DNA of 44,587 nt, taken from NCBI GenBank assembly GCA_900472925.1, contig UCJU01000040.1:54988-99574 (forward strand). Direction: 5' to 3'. Positions 16,085-26,066 of the stretch are shown here, in pieces (position 1 is the stretch's first letter; each line of letters opens with the position of its first letter). This stretch comes from Hyphomicrobiales bacterium (GTDB lineage: Bacteria > Pseudomonadota > Alphaproteobacteria > Rhizobiales > Rhizobiaceae). The position numbers were made by a program, and so were the translations under genes. The notes beneath the pieces were generated by a model. It searched no databases, was not told the origin of the DNA, and was given only the letters and a program-made list of their open reading frames with translations.

Positions 16085-17797
16085 ATGAGCGACATGAATT
16101 TGAGCCGTGAGGACACGCGTCACATACCGCGCCCCTGGCTTGCCTCATATCCGCAAGGCGTACCTGCGGAACTGCCCGATCCCGGTTATTCCTCCCTTGC
16201 AGAACTGCTGGAAAGAAGCTGCGTGCTTTATGCGGATCGCAAGGCATTTTCCAGCATGGGAAAGTCGCTAACCTACCGCCAGCTTGAAGAGCAGACCCGA
16301 CAGGTCGGTGCCTGGCTTCAGCAGATCGGCCTGCAAAGAGGCGACCGCGTCGCGGTCATGATGCCCAATATTCTCCAGAACCCGGTTGCGACCTACGCGA
16401 TCCTTCGTGCGGGGCTGACGGTGGTCAACGTCAATCCGCTTTACACGCCGCGAGAGCTGGCGCATCAGCTCAAGGATTCCGGTGCCAAGGCACTGTTCGT
16501 GCTGGAAAATTTTGCAAACGTCGTCCAGCAGACGCTGCCCCACACAGACGTGAAGCACGTCGTGATTGCCACGATGGGCGATCTGCTCGGTTTGAAGGGG
16601 CACATCGTCAATCTCGTGGTGCGCAAGGTCAAGAAAATGGTCCCGGCCTATTCACTGCCGCAGGCGATCAGCTTCAAGGACGTGCTCAAGCAATCCCGCA
16701 ATCTTAAACTAAAGCCAGCACAGATTGGCCGCGAAGACGTGGCCTTTCTGCAGTACACCGGCGGCACGACAGGCGTTTCGAAGGGTGCAGTTCTGACGCA
16801 TGCCAACCTTCTGGCCAACAAGCAGCAAATATCGCTGTGGATGGACGCCGTCTTCCTGCACAAAAAAAGGCCGGAGGTGCTGAATTTCGTCTGCGCGCTG
16901 CCGCTTTACCATATCTTCGCATTGACGGTGAATTCGGTGATGGGCGTGGCCCTTGGCGGCCATAATCTGCTGATCGCCAACCCGCGCGATATTCCCGGCT
17001 TCGTCAAAGAGCTTTCCGGCTACACGCCGCATGTGTTTCCAGCCATCAACACGCTGTTCAATGCGCTGTTGAACAATGAGGATTTCCGCAAGCTGGACCT
17101 TTCCTCACTGGTTCTGGTCATGGGCGGCGGCATGTCCGTGCAGCGCCCCGTGGCAGAACGGTGGGCGTCGGTGACCGGCACCCACATCTGCGAAGGTTAC
17201 GGCCTGTCGGAAACCTCTCCCGTCGCCACCGTCAACCCTCTGGGTATGAGCGACTTCAGCGGCACGATTGGCCTTCCGGTACCATCGACCGACGTCGATA
17301 TTCGCGACGATGACGGCAATAGCCTGCCGCTCGGGGAAGTCGGCGAAATCTGTATTCGCGGCCCGCAGGTCATGGCCGGCTACTGGCAACGCCCGGATGA
17401 AACCGCCAAGGTCATGACACCGGATGGTTTCTTCCGATCCGGCGACATGGGTTTCATGGATGAAGCAGGTTATACCAAGATCGTGGACCGCAAGAAGGAC
17501 ATGATCCTTGTGTCCGGCTTCAATGTCTACCCCAATGAAATCGAAGAAGTGGCAGCAGGCCACCCAGGCGTGCAGGAATGTGCAGCCGTTGGTGTGGTGG
17601 ATGAGCATTCCGGCGAAGCCGTGAAGCTTTACGTGGTCAAAAAGGACCCTGCCCTGACCGCCGAAGATCTCAAAGCCTTCTGCGCAATCAGCCTGACCAA
17701 CTACAAGCGTCCCAAGCATATCGAGTTCATCGCTGAAATGCCCAAGACCAATGTCGGCAAGATCCTGCGGCGTGAACTTCGAAAGCTGGCTAACTGA
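16085..17797 (+). CDS. fadD: Long-chain fatty-acid--CoA ligase
   Basis: AMP-forming acyl-CoA synthetase that activates long-chain fatty acids for beta-oxidation at the inner face of the membrane. It is 570 residues, the normal FadD length. Landmarks are the P-loop-like YTGGTTGVSKGA, the adenylate motif EGYGLSETSPVA, RSGDMGFMDEAGY and the C-terminal KDMILVSGFNVYPNEIE plus PKTNVGKILRREL with the catalytic lysine. An in-frame ATG exists 27 bases upstream, but GGGAGGA stands just before 16085. Monocistronic; divergent from the iron cluster. Confidence 0.93.
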   Translation: MSDMNLSREDTRHIPRPWLASYPQGVPAELPDPGYSSLAELLERSCVLYADRKAFSSMGKSLTYRQLEEQTRQVGAWLQQIGLQRGDRVAVMMPNILQNPVATYAILRAGLTVVNVNPLYTPRELAHQLKDSGAKALFVLENFANVVQQTLPHTDVKHVVIATMGDLLGLKGHIVNLVVRKVKKMVPAYSLPQAISFKDVLKQSRNLKLKPAQIGREDVAFLQYTGGTTGVSKGAVLTHANLLANKQQISLWMDAVFLHKKRPEVLNFVCALPLYHIFALTVNSVMGVALGGHNLLIANPRDIPGFVKELSGYTPHVFPAINTLFNALLNNEDFRKLDLSSLVLVMGGGMSVQRPVAERWASVTGTHICEGYGLSETSPVATVNPLGMSDFSGTIGLPVPSTDVDIRDDDGNSLPLGEVGEICIRGPQVMAGYWQRPDETAKVMTPDGFFRSGDMGFMDEAGYTKIVDRKKDMILVSGFNVYPNEIEEVAAGHPGVQECAAVGVVDEHSGEAVKLYVVKKDPALTAEDLKAFCAISLTNYKRPKHIEFIAEMPKTNVGKILRRELRKLAN

Positions 17798-17815
17798 TTG
17801 GTGTGATTTGCGATA

Positions 17816-17830
17816 TTTCAATCGATTTGA
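17816..17830. promoter_or_regulatory. Candidate LacI-family operator upstream of pgi
   Basis: TTTCAATCGATTTGA is centred on AATCGATT, which fits the general LacI-family core AAnCGnTT. A closely similar sequence precedes frk at 29065-29079. It lies about 75 bases upstream of the pgi start. Confidence 0.45.
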
Positions 17831-17903
17831 TGATCGCGCCTTGATTTAGCCCGATGAAAAAGAATAGTTTCCTCATCCTTTCCCGGAGCATGAGGAGCAT
17901 TCC

Positions 17904-19535
17904 ATGCAGGCCATCGTCGAAAACCTGAAATCCACCGTAGCGAAGACCAACGCCACCGATATTCGCGCCGCTTTCGCCGCTGACGATAAACGTTTCGAGC
18001 GCTTCAGCGTCCGCTTCGACGATCTGGTCATGGATTACTCCAAATGCGCAGTCAATGAAGACGTTGTGACGCTTCTCGAAAAGCTCGCCATCGATGGCGG
18101 CGTCGAAACAAAGCGGGAAGAGATGTTCTCCGGTCAGGAGATCAACTTCACCGAGGGACGCGCCGTACTGCACACCGCACTGCGCAATCGTTCCAACACG
18201 CCCGTTCTGGTTGATGGCAAGGATGTGATGCCTGACGTGAACAGCGTTCTGGCCGCCATGGGCACATTTGCAGATGCCATTCGCTCCGGTACGCTCAAGG
18301 GTGCGACGGGCAAAAAAATCACCGATATCGTCAATATCGGCATCGGCGGCTCCGATCTCGGTCCGGTCATGGCAACGTTGGCGCTTGCACCGTTTCATGA
18401 TGGTCCACGCGCGCATTTCGTCTCCAACATCGATGGCGCCCATATTGCCGATACGCTGAAGCTGGTCGATGCGGAAACCACGCTTTTCATCATTGCGTCC
18501 AAGACCTTCACCACCATCGAAACGATGACGAATGCGGCCACAGCCCGCAAATTTATCGCCGACACGCTGGGTGAAGACGCCGTCAAGCATCACTTCTGCG
18601 CCGTTTCCACAGCGCTCGACAAGGTAGCAAAGTTCGGCATCGACAGCGAACGGGTCTTCGGTTTCTGGGATTGGGTCGGCGGCCGCTATTCCATCTGGTC
18701 GGCCATCGGCCTGCCCCTGATGATCGCCATTGGCCCCGACAATTTCGGCAAGTTTCTCGATGGTGCCCATGCCATGGACACGCATTTCCGCCAGGCACCG
18801 TTGCGCCAGAACCTGCCGATGCTGCTCGGCCTCATCGGTTTTTATCACCGCAACGTGCTGGATTACTCGACGCGCGCCATTCTGCCGTACGACCAGCGGC
18901 TCTCGCGTTTCCCTGCCTATCTACAACAGCTGGATATGGAATCGAACGGCAAGGGCGTCACCATCGATGGCACCCCTGTTGACGGACAGTCCGGCCCGGT
19001 CGTTTGGGGAGAGCCCGGCACCAATGGTCAGCACGCCTTCTACCAGCTGATCCATCAGGGTACCAGCGTCATTCCCGCCGAATTCATGATTGCTGCCAAT
19101 GGCTTTGAGCCAAACCTGCGCCACCAGCACCAATTGCTGATCGCCAATTGCCTTGCGCAATCGGAGGCCCTGATGAAGGGCCGCACATTGGCCGAGGCAA
19201 AGGAGCAGCTGACGTCAAAGGGCATGGATGACAAGAAGGCCGATTTCATCGCCCCTCACCGCGTCTTCACCGGCAACCGTCCGTCGATCACCTTCGTCTA
19301 CGACACGCTGACGCCGTTTGCACTGGGTCGCCTGATTGCCCTTTACGAACATCGCGTCTTTGTCGAAGGCGTTCTGTTCCGCATCAATTCCTTCGACCAA
19401 TGGGGCGTGGAACTGGGCAAGGAACTGGCAACCGGCCTGTTGCCTGTGGTGGAGGGCAAGGAAAGCGCTGAAGGTCACGACAGCTCGACCCAGGGCTTGG
19501 TGAAAACATTGGCCGGACTGGCGAAAAAAGGCTGA
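17904..19535 (+). CDS. pgi: Glucose-6-phosphate isomerase
   Basis: Cytoplasmic enzyme interconverting glucose-6-phosphate and fructose-6-phosphate. At 543 residues it is of standard bacterial length. Visible signatures are [14 protein letters not shown], with the phosphate-binding glycines, [13 protein letters not shown] with the catalytic His region, and [12 protein letters not shown] near the C-terminus, the PROSITE phosphoglucose isomerase pattern. GAGGAGC precedes the ATG at six bases. It ends 40 bases before a strong terminator. An upstream LacI-type palindrome suggests control shared with fructokinase. Confidence 0.96.
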   Translation: MQAIVENLKSTVAKTNATDIRAAFAADDKRFERFSVRFDDLVMDYSKCAVNEDVVTLLEKLAIDGGVETKREEMFSGQEINFTEGRAVLHTALRNRSNTPVLVDGKDVMPDVNSVLAAMGTFADAIRSGTLKGATGKKITDIVNIGIGGSDLGPVMATLALAPFHDGPRAHFVSNIDGAHIADTLKLVDAETTLFIIASKTFTTIETMTNAATARKFIADTLGEDAVKHHFCAVSTALDKVAKFGIDSERVFGFWDWVGGRYSIWSAIGLPLMIAIGPDNFGKFLDGAHAMDTHFRQAPLRQNLPMLLGLIGFYHRNVLDYSTRAILPYDQRLSRFPAYLQQLDMESNGKGVTIDGTPVDGQSGPVVWGEPGTNGQHAFYQLIHQGTSVIPAEFMIAANGFEPNLRHQHQLLIANCLAQSEALMKGRTLAEAKEQLTSKGMDDKKADFIAPHRVFTGNRPSITFVYDTLTPFALGRLIALYEHRVFVEGVLFRINSFDQWGVELGKELATGLLPVVEGKESAEGHDSSTQGLVKTLAGLAKKG

Positions 19536-19574
19536 GTTTCCTTATTCAACCATGACAGCATGAGACATCATCTA

Positions 19575-19606
19575 AACCCGCCGAGATGTTCGGCGGGTTT
19601 TGTTTT
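19575..19606 (+). terminator. Intrinsic terminator of pgi
   Basis: AACCCGCCGA-GATGT-TCGGCGGGTT forms a ten-pair stem followed by TTGTTTT. It also shows that the open frame beginning at 19586 cannot be the true start of the following kinase. Confidence 0.9.
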
Positions 19607-19687
19607 GGTCGGTCGTTTGATTGGTCTTCCATTGGAAAATCAAGCGGAAAACCCTATTATCGCTTGGAATTGCAGCTTCGCACCGAT

Positions 19688-21208
19688 ATGAAATCAGAGG
19701 CCCTCGCATCGACAGGAACCGGCCTGGTGTTTTCGACCGTCATAAACAGGACAGACCGTCAGGATGCGGACGCGCAGAGCGAAGCGCCCGGCTTGACACA
19801 AGGCCTGTCCGGTCGTCTGCTTCTGCTGACGGTCATTTTCGTGATGATCGCTGAAGTTCTGATTTTCGTCCCATCCGTCGCCAATATGCGTCTGTCGTGG
19901 CTGCGCGACAGGCTGAACACCGCTGCCGCCGCTGGCGTGGTGATCGATGGGTTGCAGACTGAGCTGCCGCGAACCGTCCAGAACGACACGCTGCTGGTGA
20001 CAGGTGCAAAGTTGATCGCCCTTAAGAAGGACGGAACCTCAACCCTTCTCGCCGCCACCGAAGTACCGCCCAGCGTCGATGAACAGTATGACCTTTCGGA
20101 CGTCTCGCAACTGACTGCGGTACGCGATGCGTTTTCCGTCCTTCTGTTCGGCGGCAACCGCGTCATTCGGGTGTTCGATGTCATCGGCGACAGCAACATG
20201 ATCATCGAAATCGTGATCGGCGAACACAAGCTGCGGGCGGCGATGATCGCCTATGCTGGCAACGTCCTGATGATTTCGGTGGCGCTGTCACTGATCACGG
20301 CAAGCCTGATTTTCGTCTCGATCAACCGCATTCTCATTCGCCCCATCCGCCGTCTGACGCTGGGCATGCAGGGCTTTTCAGAGCAGCCGGATGATCCGTC
20401 ACGGGTGTTCAAGCCTGAAGAGGGCAGCGACGAACTGGCTGTGGCCGGCCGGCACCTGGCCGATATGCAGACACAACTGCAAAAGACGCTGAGACAGCAG
20501 AAGAACCTTGCCGATCTGGGTCTTGCCGTTTCCAAGATCAATCATGACATGCGCAACATTCTGTCTTCGGCACAGCTGATGTCGGACCGCCTTGTGGATG
20601 TGGAAGACCCGATGGTGCGCAGTTTCGCACCGAAATTGCTCCGCACCATAGACCGCGCGGTTGGTTACACCAGCGAGGTTCTGGCCTATGGGCAGGCAAC
20701 CGAAGGCGAACCGAAGCGGCGGTTGATCGAACTGGATGAACTGGTGCAGGACGTAAAGGATGTCCTCGCCATCGATCCCGCAAGCGGTATCGAGTTCATC
20801 GACAACGTCCCGCCCGATCTGCGCATCGATGCAGACGGTGAGCAACTGTTTCGCGTTCTCTACAATCTCTGTCGAAATGCCGTGCAGGCGCTTCAGCAGG
20901 CCAGCAGTGACGACCACACTCACAAACGGCTGACAATCGCCGCACAGCGCAATGGACCCGTTGTCAGCATCGTCATCGACGACAACGGACCCGGCATGCC
21001 CCAGCGGGCGAGAGAGAACCTGTTTTCAGCGTTCAAAGGCTCCGCCCGCTCCGGCGGCACCGGCCTCGGCCTTGTCATCGCACGTGAACTCGTCCTTTCC
21101 CACAAGGGCACGATTGCACTGGTAGAAAAGTCCGGCCAGGGAACGCAATTCCGCATCGAAATCACAGACCGCGCCGCTACCGAACCGCGCCAGCAAAACG
21201 GTGCGTGA
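19688..21208 (+). CDS. Sensor histidine kinase, no adjacent response regulator
   Basis: Membrane sensor kinase, 506 residues from the ATG at 19688. Membrane spans lie at about 42-64 and 185-213 and flank a periplasmic domain of roughly 120 residues. A HAMP-like linker follows. The phosphoacceptor is His286 in SKINHDMRNILSSAQ. The ATPase domain has the N box (YNLCRNAVQAL), G1 (DDNGPGMP) and G2 (SGGTGLGLVIA). The frame opens upstream inside the pgi terminator, so the inner start is preferred although its ribosome site is weak. No regulator gene is nearby, so its partner and signal are unknown. Confidence 0.85.
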   Translation: MKSEALASTGTGLVFSTVINRTDRQDADAQSEAPGLTQGLSGRLLLLTVIFVMIAEVLIFVPSVANMRLSWLRDRLNTAAAAGVVIDGLQTELPRTVQNDTLLVTGAKLIALKKDGTSTLLAATEVPPSVDEQYDLSDVSQLTAVRDAFSVLLFGGNRVIRVFDVIGDSNMIIEIVIGEHKLRAAMIAYAGNVLMISVALSLITASLIFVSINRILIRPIRRLTLGMQGFSEQPDDPSRVFKPEEGSDELAVAGRHLADMQTQLQKTLRQQKNLADLGLAVSKINHDMRNILSSAQLMSDRLVDVEDPMVRSFAPKLLRTIDRAVGYTSEVLAYGQATEGEPKRRLIELDELVQDVKDVLAIDPASGIEFIDNVPPDLRIDADGEQLFRVLYNLCRNAVQALQQASSDDHTHKRLTIAAQRNGPVVSIVIDDNGPGMPQRARENLFSAFKGSARSGGTGLGLVIARELVLSHKGTIALVEKSGQGTQFRIEITDRAATEPRQQNGA

Positions 21209-21375
21209 GCATCGCTCAATTATGCAGCTCTGTTTCAACCCGATCAAAAGTCTAATTATTTCAAAGGCCTAGAAAATTCATTGCAGGAAAATGACAAATT
21301 CTCAGCGAAATCGCTTGCATTCAACATGAGGACGTTTTAGAGGATCGCCACGCCAACGGAACATTTCTGCGGCAC

Positions 21376-21452
21376 GCACCCGTAGCTCAGCTGGATAGAG
21401 CACCAGACTACGAATCTGGGGGTCAGGAGTTCGAATCTCTTCGGGTGCGCCA
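21376..21452 (+). tRNA. tRNA-Arg (anticodon ACG)
   Basis: The 77-base cloverleaf has the acceptor stem GCACCCG/CGGGTGC, D-arm GCTC..GAGC, anticodon stem CCAGA/TCTGG with loop CTACGAA (anticodon ACG), TTCGAAT in the T-loop and an encoded CCA end after discriminator G. A possible -35 TTGCAT stands at 21315. The adjacent DNA changes to accessory-looking genes, and tRNA-Arg genes are frequent integration sites. Confidence 0.97.
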
Positions 21453-21771
21453 TTCTTTCTTCCTAAAATTTCCATGTTTTATCGAGCTTTTGCACCAGCG
21501 GCATAGCAATGCGCCGACCGGTGGTCTCAGGTATTTCTATTTGGCTTGGGATGTTGATCCGCAATCCTTTCATGGCACTTAATCGTGTCCAGCTGCAACG
21601 TAACGGCCGACCTCGTCCAAGCTAGCCCATCCGCGCATCTACAATTACCCGCCTCTGGCCGTCGTAACTTCGCTGGGCCGGATTTAGACTTTCCTCAGTC
21701 AGTCGTCTGGTTAGGTTGAGGCAAGCTTATGACACTATTGGTTGTTCTATATTCCAGAGGCGGAACAACAG
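21453..21771. other. Gene-free stretch after tRNA-Arg
   Basis: About 320 bases without a convincing gene. The only frame of note is a 36-codon minus-strand ORF (21463-21573) with no recognisable product, which could be a gene remnant. I found no repeat of the tRNA 3' end here, and no integrase. Confidence 0.5.
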
Positions 21772-23535
21772 ATGCTCAATATTTCGGAAGCTAAAGGCTC
21801 CATTTTCGTTACCGCAGAACAATTACTGTCACGAACATTTACCTTTAGGGTCCAGCCTTCCGATACAGTCCTGAGTGAAGACTTTGTATTCCACAAAAAT
21901 GGTTTTCTGATCGGCTATAGTCATCCAAACGAAATGTTTTGGGAGATGGATGGCGAGTGTGTGAATATTTTGGACCAAAACGGAAGGATTACGTGCCAGT
22001 TTTCCAGCCAGCAGGGACCTGATGATCTCATCCGGCTCGGTGGATATTTCCGCGATCCTGCCTCCGGATACGAGCAGACTGGCAATTTCCACATATTGGA
22101 AGAGAACTCCTCAGACAGCCATACCAAAGTCCAGAGCTTCGATCTTTTCGATACGCTGGTCGCCAGACGCTGCTACGACCCTTTGGAGATATTCCGCATT
22201 GTTGAACGCAAGGCGGGGTTTGCGAACTTTGCAGACAAGCGTCACAGAACAGAAATGAGCATATTCGGGCATCGGACTTACGGGATCGATGACATCTATA
22301 ACATGATGGTGGCAGACGCTTTTCTAACAGAAAAGCAGGCGAATGTACTGAAGTGGATGGAACTGGAGGAAGAGTGGGATCACCTTTTCCCGATTGGCGA
22401 TGTGGTCGCTCGAGTCAACGCTGAAGACATCATCATTTCCGACATGTATCTGCCCCGTGCGTTTATCGAGCGCGTGCTGAGAGAAAAATGTGGACTGACG
22501 AACAAGCTTTATCTGAGCAATTACGGCAAGCATCACAAGCAAATCTGGCCCGAAATTCTAGGTACATACAAACTGCGCAGCCATTTCGGTGATAATATAC
22601 AGGCCGATATCATCAGTCCGTCCAGTTTCGGAATTGCCGTCAATCTGGTCACCATTTCCAAATGGGACCGGAGCGAGGAAATTCTTCATGCTATCGGCCT
22701 TGGAGCTTATGCTCACGCCGTACGGGAAACGCGCCTGCACACGTTTCACCCGAATATTCATGTCCGCAACGCCCAAAATGCTCAGGCTTCGATCAACATT
22801 CCCCTTATGATTCTTGGTTCCTTCTGGATCAGGTTATGCGCCGAAAAATATGGTGCGGACAAAATCCTCATGGCTGCGCGCGACTGCAACCTCTGGCATG
22901 AAATGCTGTCGTCGCGCCATTTCGCAATGACGAGGATGCCGTCTTCTGAATATGTGCGAATTTCCAGGTCTGTTTGCTACATTGAATCGGCTGAATACGA
23001 GGCGTATCTGCAGAGCAAACTCGGTCGCAACACTCTGCTCGTCGACTTCGTTGGAACCGGCAAGTCACTGGGATTGATCGTCGAAAGAATGGGACGCAGA
23101 AACGCCGTAACGCCTTGCGTTCTCATTGGCGAACCAAAAGTCGCCTATACGGAATTCGCCGCCGAGATGCTGATTTTGAAGGACTTCCACACGCACCGGA
23201 TATTCTTCGAAGCCCTGAACGCAGCGCTGGACGGGTCCGCCGTTCTCACAGTCCTTGATAATCATCGCCTGAAGGTTTTGATGCAGGATAACGAGTTCAG
23301 CGCGTTTAACAGAGCCATCATTGTAGCGATGCGCGAGACGTTCGGACACTTCATGTCAGGGCTGGATCGCTTCGATCCCCCACAGAACATTCCCACGCTC
23401 GACGCTTTGAGGAATGCAGCGGATGCAATCGCGGAGTTAATCCCTGGATGGGGTAGAAAACTCACCGCTTTGGAACGAGAGCAGAAAGATAATCTGTCGC
23501 TGGGCAACCCATTCAACGCCGTCAATGTCGCCTGA
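21772..23535 (+). CDS. HAD-fold protein of the COG5610 type
   Basis: A 587-residue protein with an intact HAD core. Motif I is FDLFDTLV (Asp124, Asp127), motif II is the Ser of IIISDMYLP, motif III is a Lys in NYGKHHKQIW and motif IV is HFGDNIQAD. The N-terminal 110 residues look like a separate small beta domain, and about 290 residues follow the HAD core. Such HAD proteins (predicted hydrolases, COG5610) usually occur in surface-polysaccharide loci. A TTG at 21742 could add ten residues, but AGAGG precedes the ATG at 21772. It is more A+T-rich than the housekeeping genes and is followed after 42 bases by a methyltransferase gene. The substrate is unknown. Confidence 0.78.
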   Translation: MLNISEAKGSIFVTAEQLLSRTFTFRVQPSDTVLSEDFVFHKNGFLIGYSHPNEMFWEMDGECVNILDQNGRITCQFSSQQGPDDLIRLGGYFRDPASGYEQTGNFHILEENSSDSHTKVQSFDLFDTLVARRCYDPLEIFRIVERKAGFANFADKRHRTEMSIFGHRTYGIDDIYNMMVADAFLTEKQANVLKWMELEEEWDHLFPIGDVVARVNAEDIIISDMYLPRAFIERVLREKCGLTNKLYLSNYGKHHKQIWPEILGTYKLRSHFGDNIQADIISPSSFGIAVNLVTISKWDRSEEILHAIGLGAYAHAVRETRLHTFHPNIHVRNAQNAQASINIPLMILGSFWIRLCAEKYGADKILMAARDCNLWHEMLSSRHFAMTRMPSSEYVRISRSVCYIESAEYEAYLQSKLGRNTLLVDFVGTGKSLGLIVERMGRRNAVTPCVLIGEPKVAYTEFAAEMLILKDFHTHRIFFEALNAALDGSAVLTVLDNHRLKVLMQDNEFSAFNRAIIVAMRETFGHFMSGLDRFDPPQNIPTLDALRNAADAIAELIPGWGRKLTALEREQKDNLSLGNPFNAVNVA

Positions 23536-23577
23536 CGCCTCTGATTACCGGACAACAAACGAGAACGTAGGAAAACC

Positions 23578-24357
23578 ATGCCATCCAAAAGTATTTATAA
23601 CCTGCTGCCCGAGGAAATGCGTAAAAGAGTTGCGTGGGAAGGAAGCAAGGTTCCTCCTTTTCCGAGTCTCGAAAACACGGTCTCCGGTCAGGTATGGTCC
23701 ACCATTCCTGGTGGCCACAAGTGGCTTGGTTATTTTCAGACATACGATCGCGAGTTCGGCCGATATCACGGCAAAAGCCCGCGCGTGCTCGAAATCGGCG
23801 TTTACCGAGGCGCATCTCTGCAATTGTGGAGACGTTTCTTCGGCGATGGCGCTGTCATCGTCGGCATTGATATCGATGAGGGCTGCTCTGTTTTCAACGC
23901 ACCTGAGCATAATGTTCACGTTGAGATCGGCGACCAGAGCGACCCCGCCTTCCTACAGTCTGTTGTCGAAAAATACGGTCCGTTCGACATCATCATCGAT
24001 GACGGAAGCCATATCGCATCGCATCAGATCGCATCCTTCAACGGCCTTTTCAACAACGGGCTCAAAGACACGGGAGTCTACTTCGTTGAAGATCTGGAAT
24101 GCATGTACTGGGGGCATACAGATGCCTTCCGTGACGCCCCGGTGACGACTGTCGAGTTTTTCAAGATCCTTATCGATGTTCAAAACAGCATTTTCGAAGA
24201 CTATCAGTACAATGATTTTGCCATCCATCTGCCGGGCGCAAGAGATCAGTACGAGGTCATCGCACTGGCGAAATCCATTGCGAGCATAAAATTTGGCCGC
24301 GGACTGGTGCTTGTGGAAAAGGCTCCACAAATTCCTCCACTGACATTCCATTTATAA
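23578..24357 (+). CDS. Class I SAM-dependent methyltransferase (sugar O-methyltransferase-like)
   Basis: A 259-residue protein. The SAM-binding motif is VLEIGVYRGASL (70-81), with the acidic ribose-binding residue in GIDID (near 98). The segment IIIDDGSHIASHQ (138-150) matches the metal-binding DDGSH of MycE/MycF-like sugar O-methyltransferases and CmcI-like proteins. A role in methylating a surface glycan fits both this and the upstream HAD gene. AGGAAA precedes the ATG. There is no glycosyltransferase beside it, so the pathway is incomplete within the window. Confidence 0.78.
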   Translation: MPSKSIYNLLPEEMRKRVAWEGSKVPPFPSLENTVSGQVWSTIPGGHKWLGYFQTYDREFGRYHGKSPRVLEIGVYRGASLQLWRRFFGDGAVIVGIDIDEGCSVFNAPEHNVHVEIGDQSDPAFLQSVVEKYGPFDIIIDDGSHIASHQIASFNGLFNNGLKDTGVYFVEDLECMYWGHTDAFRDAPVTTVEFFKILIDVQNSIFEDYQYNDFAIHLPGARDQYEVIALAKSIASIKFGRGLVLVEKAPQIPPLTFHL

Positions 24358-24665
24358 TATCGTGATGGGCGCAAGATCCAGATTCAGGGACCATCCTCAG
24401 ACCCCTGATCTGCGATCTGTCGACTGAGCGTGTCTCATCCAGAGAATGAATAATCATCAGGTATTCAGCGATGCGTGCCTGATATCTGGACTCTGGGTAC
24501 CCTTTGAGGCGCTTGCGTCACACCATCCACGAAAAGCACTTGCCGATGATAGCCCGGTGGCTGGTCTATGCCGGGCTGTTCTGTAATAACAGGGACGTTG
24601 ACAGCAAAAGGCTCCAGATCGTTATTCTGACGGGAAAGCCTCCGCCATGTCTCTGGAGTCGTTGA
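24358..24665. other. Gene-free spacer with a weak terminator-like hairpin
   Basis: About 308 bases with no supported gene. AGCCCGG (24551-24557) and CCGGGCT (24571-24577) form a seven-pair stem followed by GTTCTGT, a poor U-tract. It may end the methyltransferase transcript. No repeat or attachment site was seen. Confidence 0.45.
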
Positions 24666-25997
24666 ATGGCCGCAAGGCTGGTCGCTTTGGTTACCCTGCT
24701 TGCCTTTCTTGTCAGTTGCGGCGGTCGTCCCATTGGCGTCATGACGCCGACCGGGCAAAGGGTGCAGGGAACGTCTGCGGTCAATCTTCTGGTGGCCACC
24801 ACGCGCGCACCCTCCGATGACAAGGCCATTCTGTTCGGGGGCGAGCGCGGCACGGGTCTGAAGGTCGATGCCATCTCCGTTTCCATTCCGCCCGAGGCCA
24901 ACCGCAAGGTTGGTCAGGTACAGTGGCCGAAAAAGCTTCCGGCCGATCCGCTGAAGAGCTTCACCACCGTTTCCGTCGAACCGCTGAAGAACGACACGGA
25001 CACCCAAAGCTGGATCAAGCGTAACAGCCTGAAAAACAAGCGTGTTCTGGTCTTCGTGCACGGTTTCAACAATCGCTACGAGGAATCGGTCTATCGCTTT
25101 GCGCAGATCGTCCACGACTCCGGGTCCGACGTCCTGCCGGTGGTGTTCACCTGGCCATCCCGTGCCAGCGTGTTCGATTATAATTACGACAAGGAAAGTA
25201 CCAACTACTCCCGCGACGCGCTCGAAGAAATGCTGACGCGACTGGCCAAGGACAACGCGGTCAGTGATATCACCGTCATGGCGCATTCCATGGGAACATG
25301 GCTTGCGGTCGAGGCGCTGCGCCAGATGGCGATCCGCCATGGCCGCGTCTATCCCAAGATCAACAATGTCATTCTGGCAGCACCCGATCTCGACGTGGAT
25401 GTGTTTGCACGCCAATATGCAAGCTTGGGCAAGGAAAAGCCGAAGTTCACGCTGTTCGTCTCGCAGGATGACCGGGCGCTCAGCCTGTCCCGTCGCATTT
25501 CCGGCAATGTCGACCGCCTCGGCCAGATCGACCCCGGCGCGGAGCCCTATCGCAGCCAGCTGGAAAGTGCGGGTATAACGGTTCTCGATCTGACAAAGCT
25601 GAAATCCGGCGATAGCCTCAATCACGGAAAGTTTGCCGAAAGTCCAGAGGTCGTGCGTCTCATCGGCGGACGGTTGGTCGATGGGCAGACGGTGACGGAT
25701 TCCGATGTGGGCCTGGGCGAAGCCATCGGTGCCGTGGGCATTGGTGCTGCGCAAACGGTGGGTACGGCGGCCAGCGTTGTGGTCAGTGCTCCCATTGCGG
25801 TTTTCGATCCACGTACGCGGGAAAATTATGGTCGTCAGGTGGAGCGCCTTGGCCGATCCGTCGGCAACACGGTCGGTTCTGTCGGAGACACAGCAACCAG
25901 CGTGGTCGATCCGCAGGCGTTGAATACCGGGACACGACGTTCCAGCGATTGCAACCTGTCCGTCAATCGTGGAAATTCCGAATGCCGAGATCGTTGA
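24666..25997 (+). CDS. Alpha/beta-hydrolase (DUF900) lipoprotein
   Basis: A 443-residue predicted lipoprotein. The N-terminal MAARLVALVTLLAFLVSC ends in a lipobox with Cys18. The alpha/beta-hydrolase domain has an oxyanion region VLVFVHGFNNRYEE (127-140) and the nucleophile Ser208 in MAHSMGTW. The family (DUF900, COG4782) contains esterase-like enzymes of unknown substrate. The C-terminal 120 residues, rich in Gly, Val, Ser and Thr, are low in complexity and may span or line the envelope. GGAG precedes the ATG. It is probably monocistronic. Confidence 0.83.
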   Translation: MAARLVALVTLLAFLVSCGGRPIGVMTPTGQRVQGTSAVNLLVATTRAPSDDKAILFGGERGTGLKVDAISVSIPPEANRKVGQVQWPKKLPADPLKSFTTVSVEPLKNDTDTQSWIKRNSLKNKRVLVFVHGFNNRYEESVYRFAQIVHDSGSDVLPVVFTWPSRASVFDYNYDKESTNYSRDALEEMLTRLAKDNAVSDITVMAHSMGTWLAVEALRQMAIRHGRVYPKINNVILAAPDLDVDVFARQYASLGKEKPKFTLFVSQDDRALSLSRRISGNVDRLGQIDPGAEPYRSQLESAGITVLDLTKLKSGDSLNHGKFAESPEVVRLIGGRLVDGQTVTDSDVGLGEAIGAVGIGAAQTVGTAASVVVSAPIAVFDPRTRENYGRQVERLGRSVGNTVGSVGDTATSVVDPQALNTGTRRSSDCNLSVNRGNSECRDR

Positions 25998-26066
25998 ACG
26001 CCTAATATACAAACAGTATTTTATGCGATATGACCGGCTTATTCTCATCTTACCGGAGTGATCGCC

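Noticed and set aside
19586..19687. A longer N-terminus for the histidine kinase
   Set aside because: It would begin inside the pgi terminator hairpin and adds no recognisable domain.
21463..21573. A 36-codon minus-strand ORF next to tRNA-Arg, possible integrase remnant
   Set aside because: It has no integrase motif and is too short to assign.
21376..24665. An integrated prophage or integrative element at tRNA-Arg
   Set aside because: No integrase, phage or conjugation gene, and no direct repeat of the tRNA 3' end was found in the following 3 kb.
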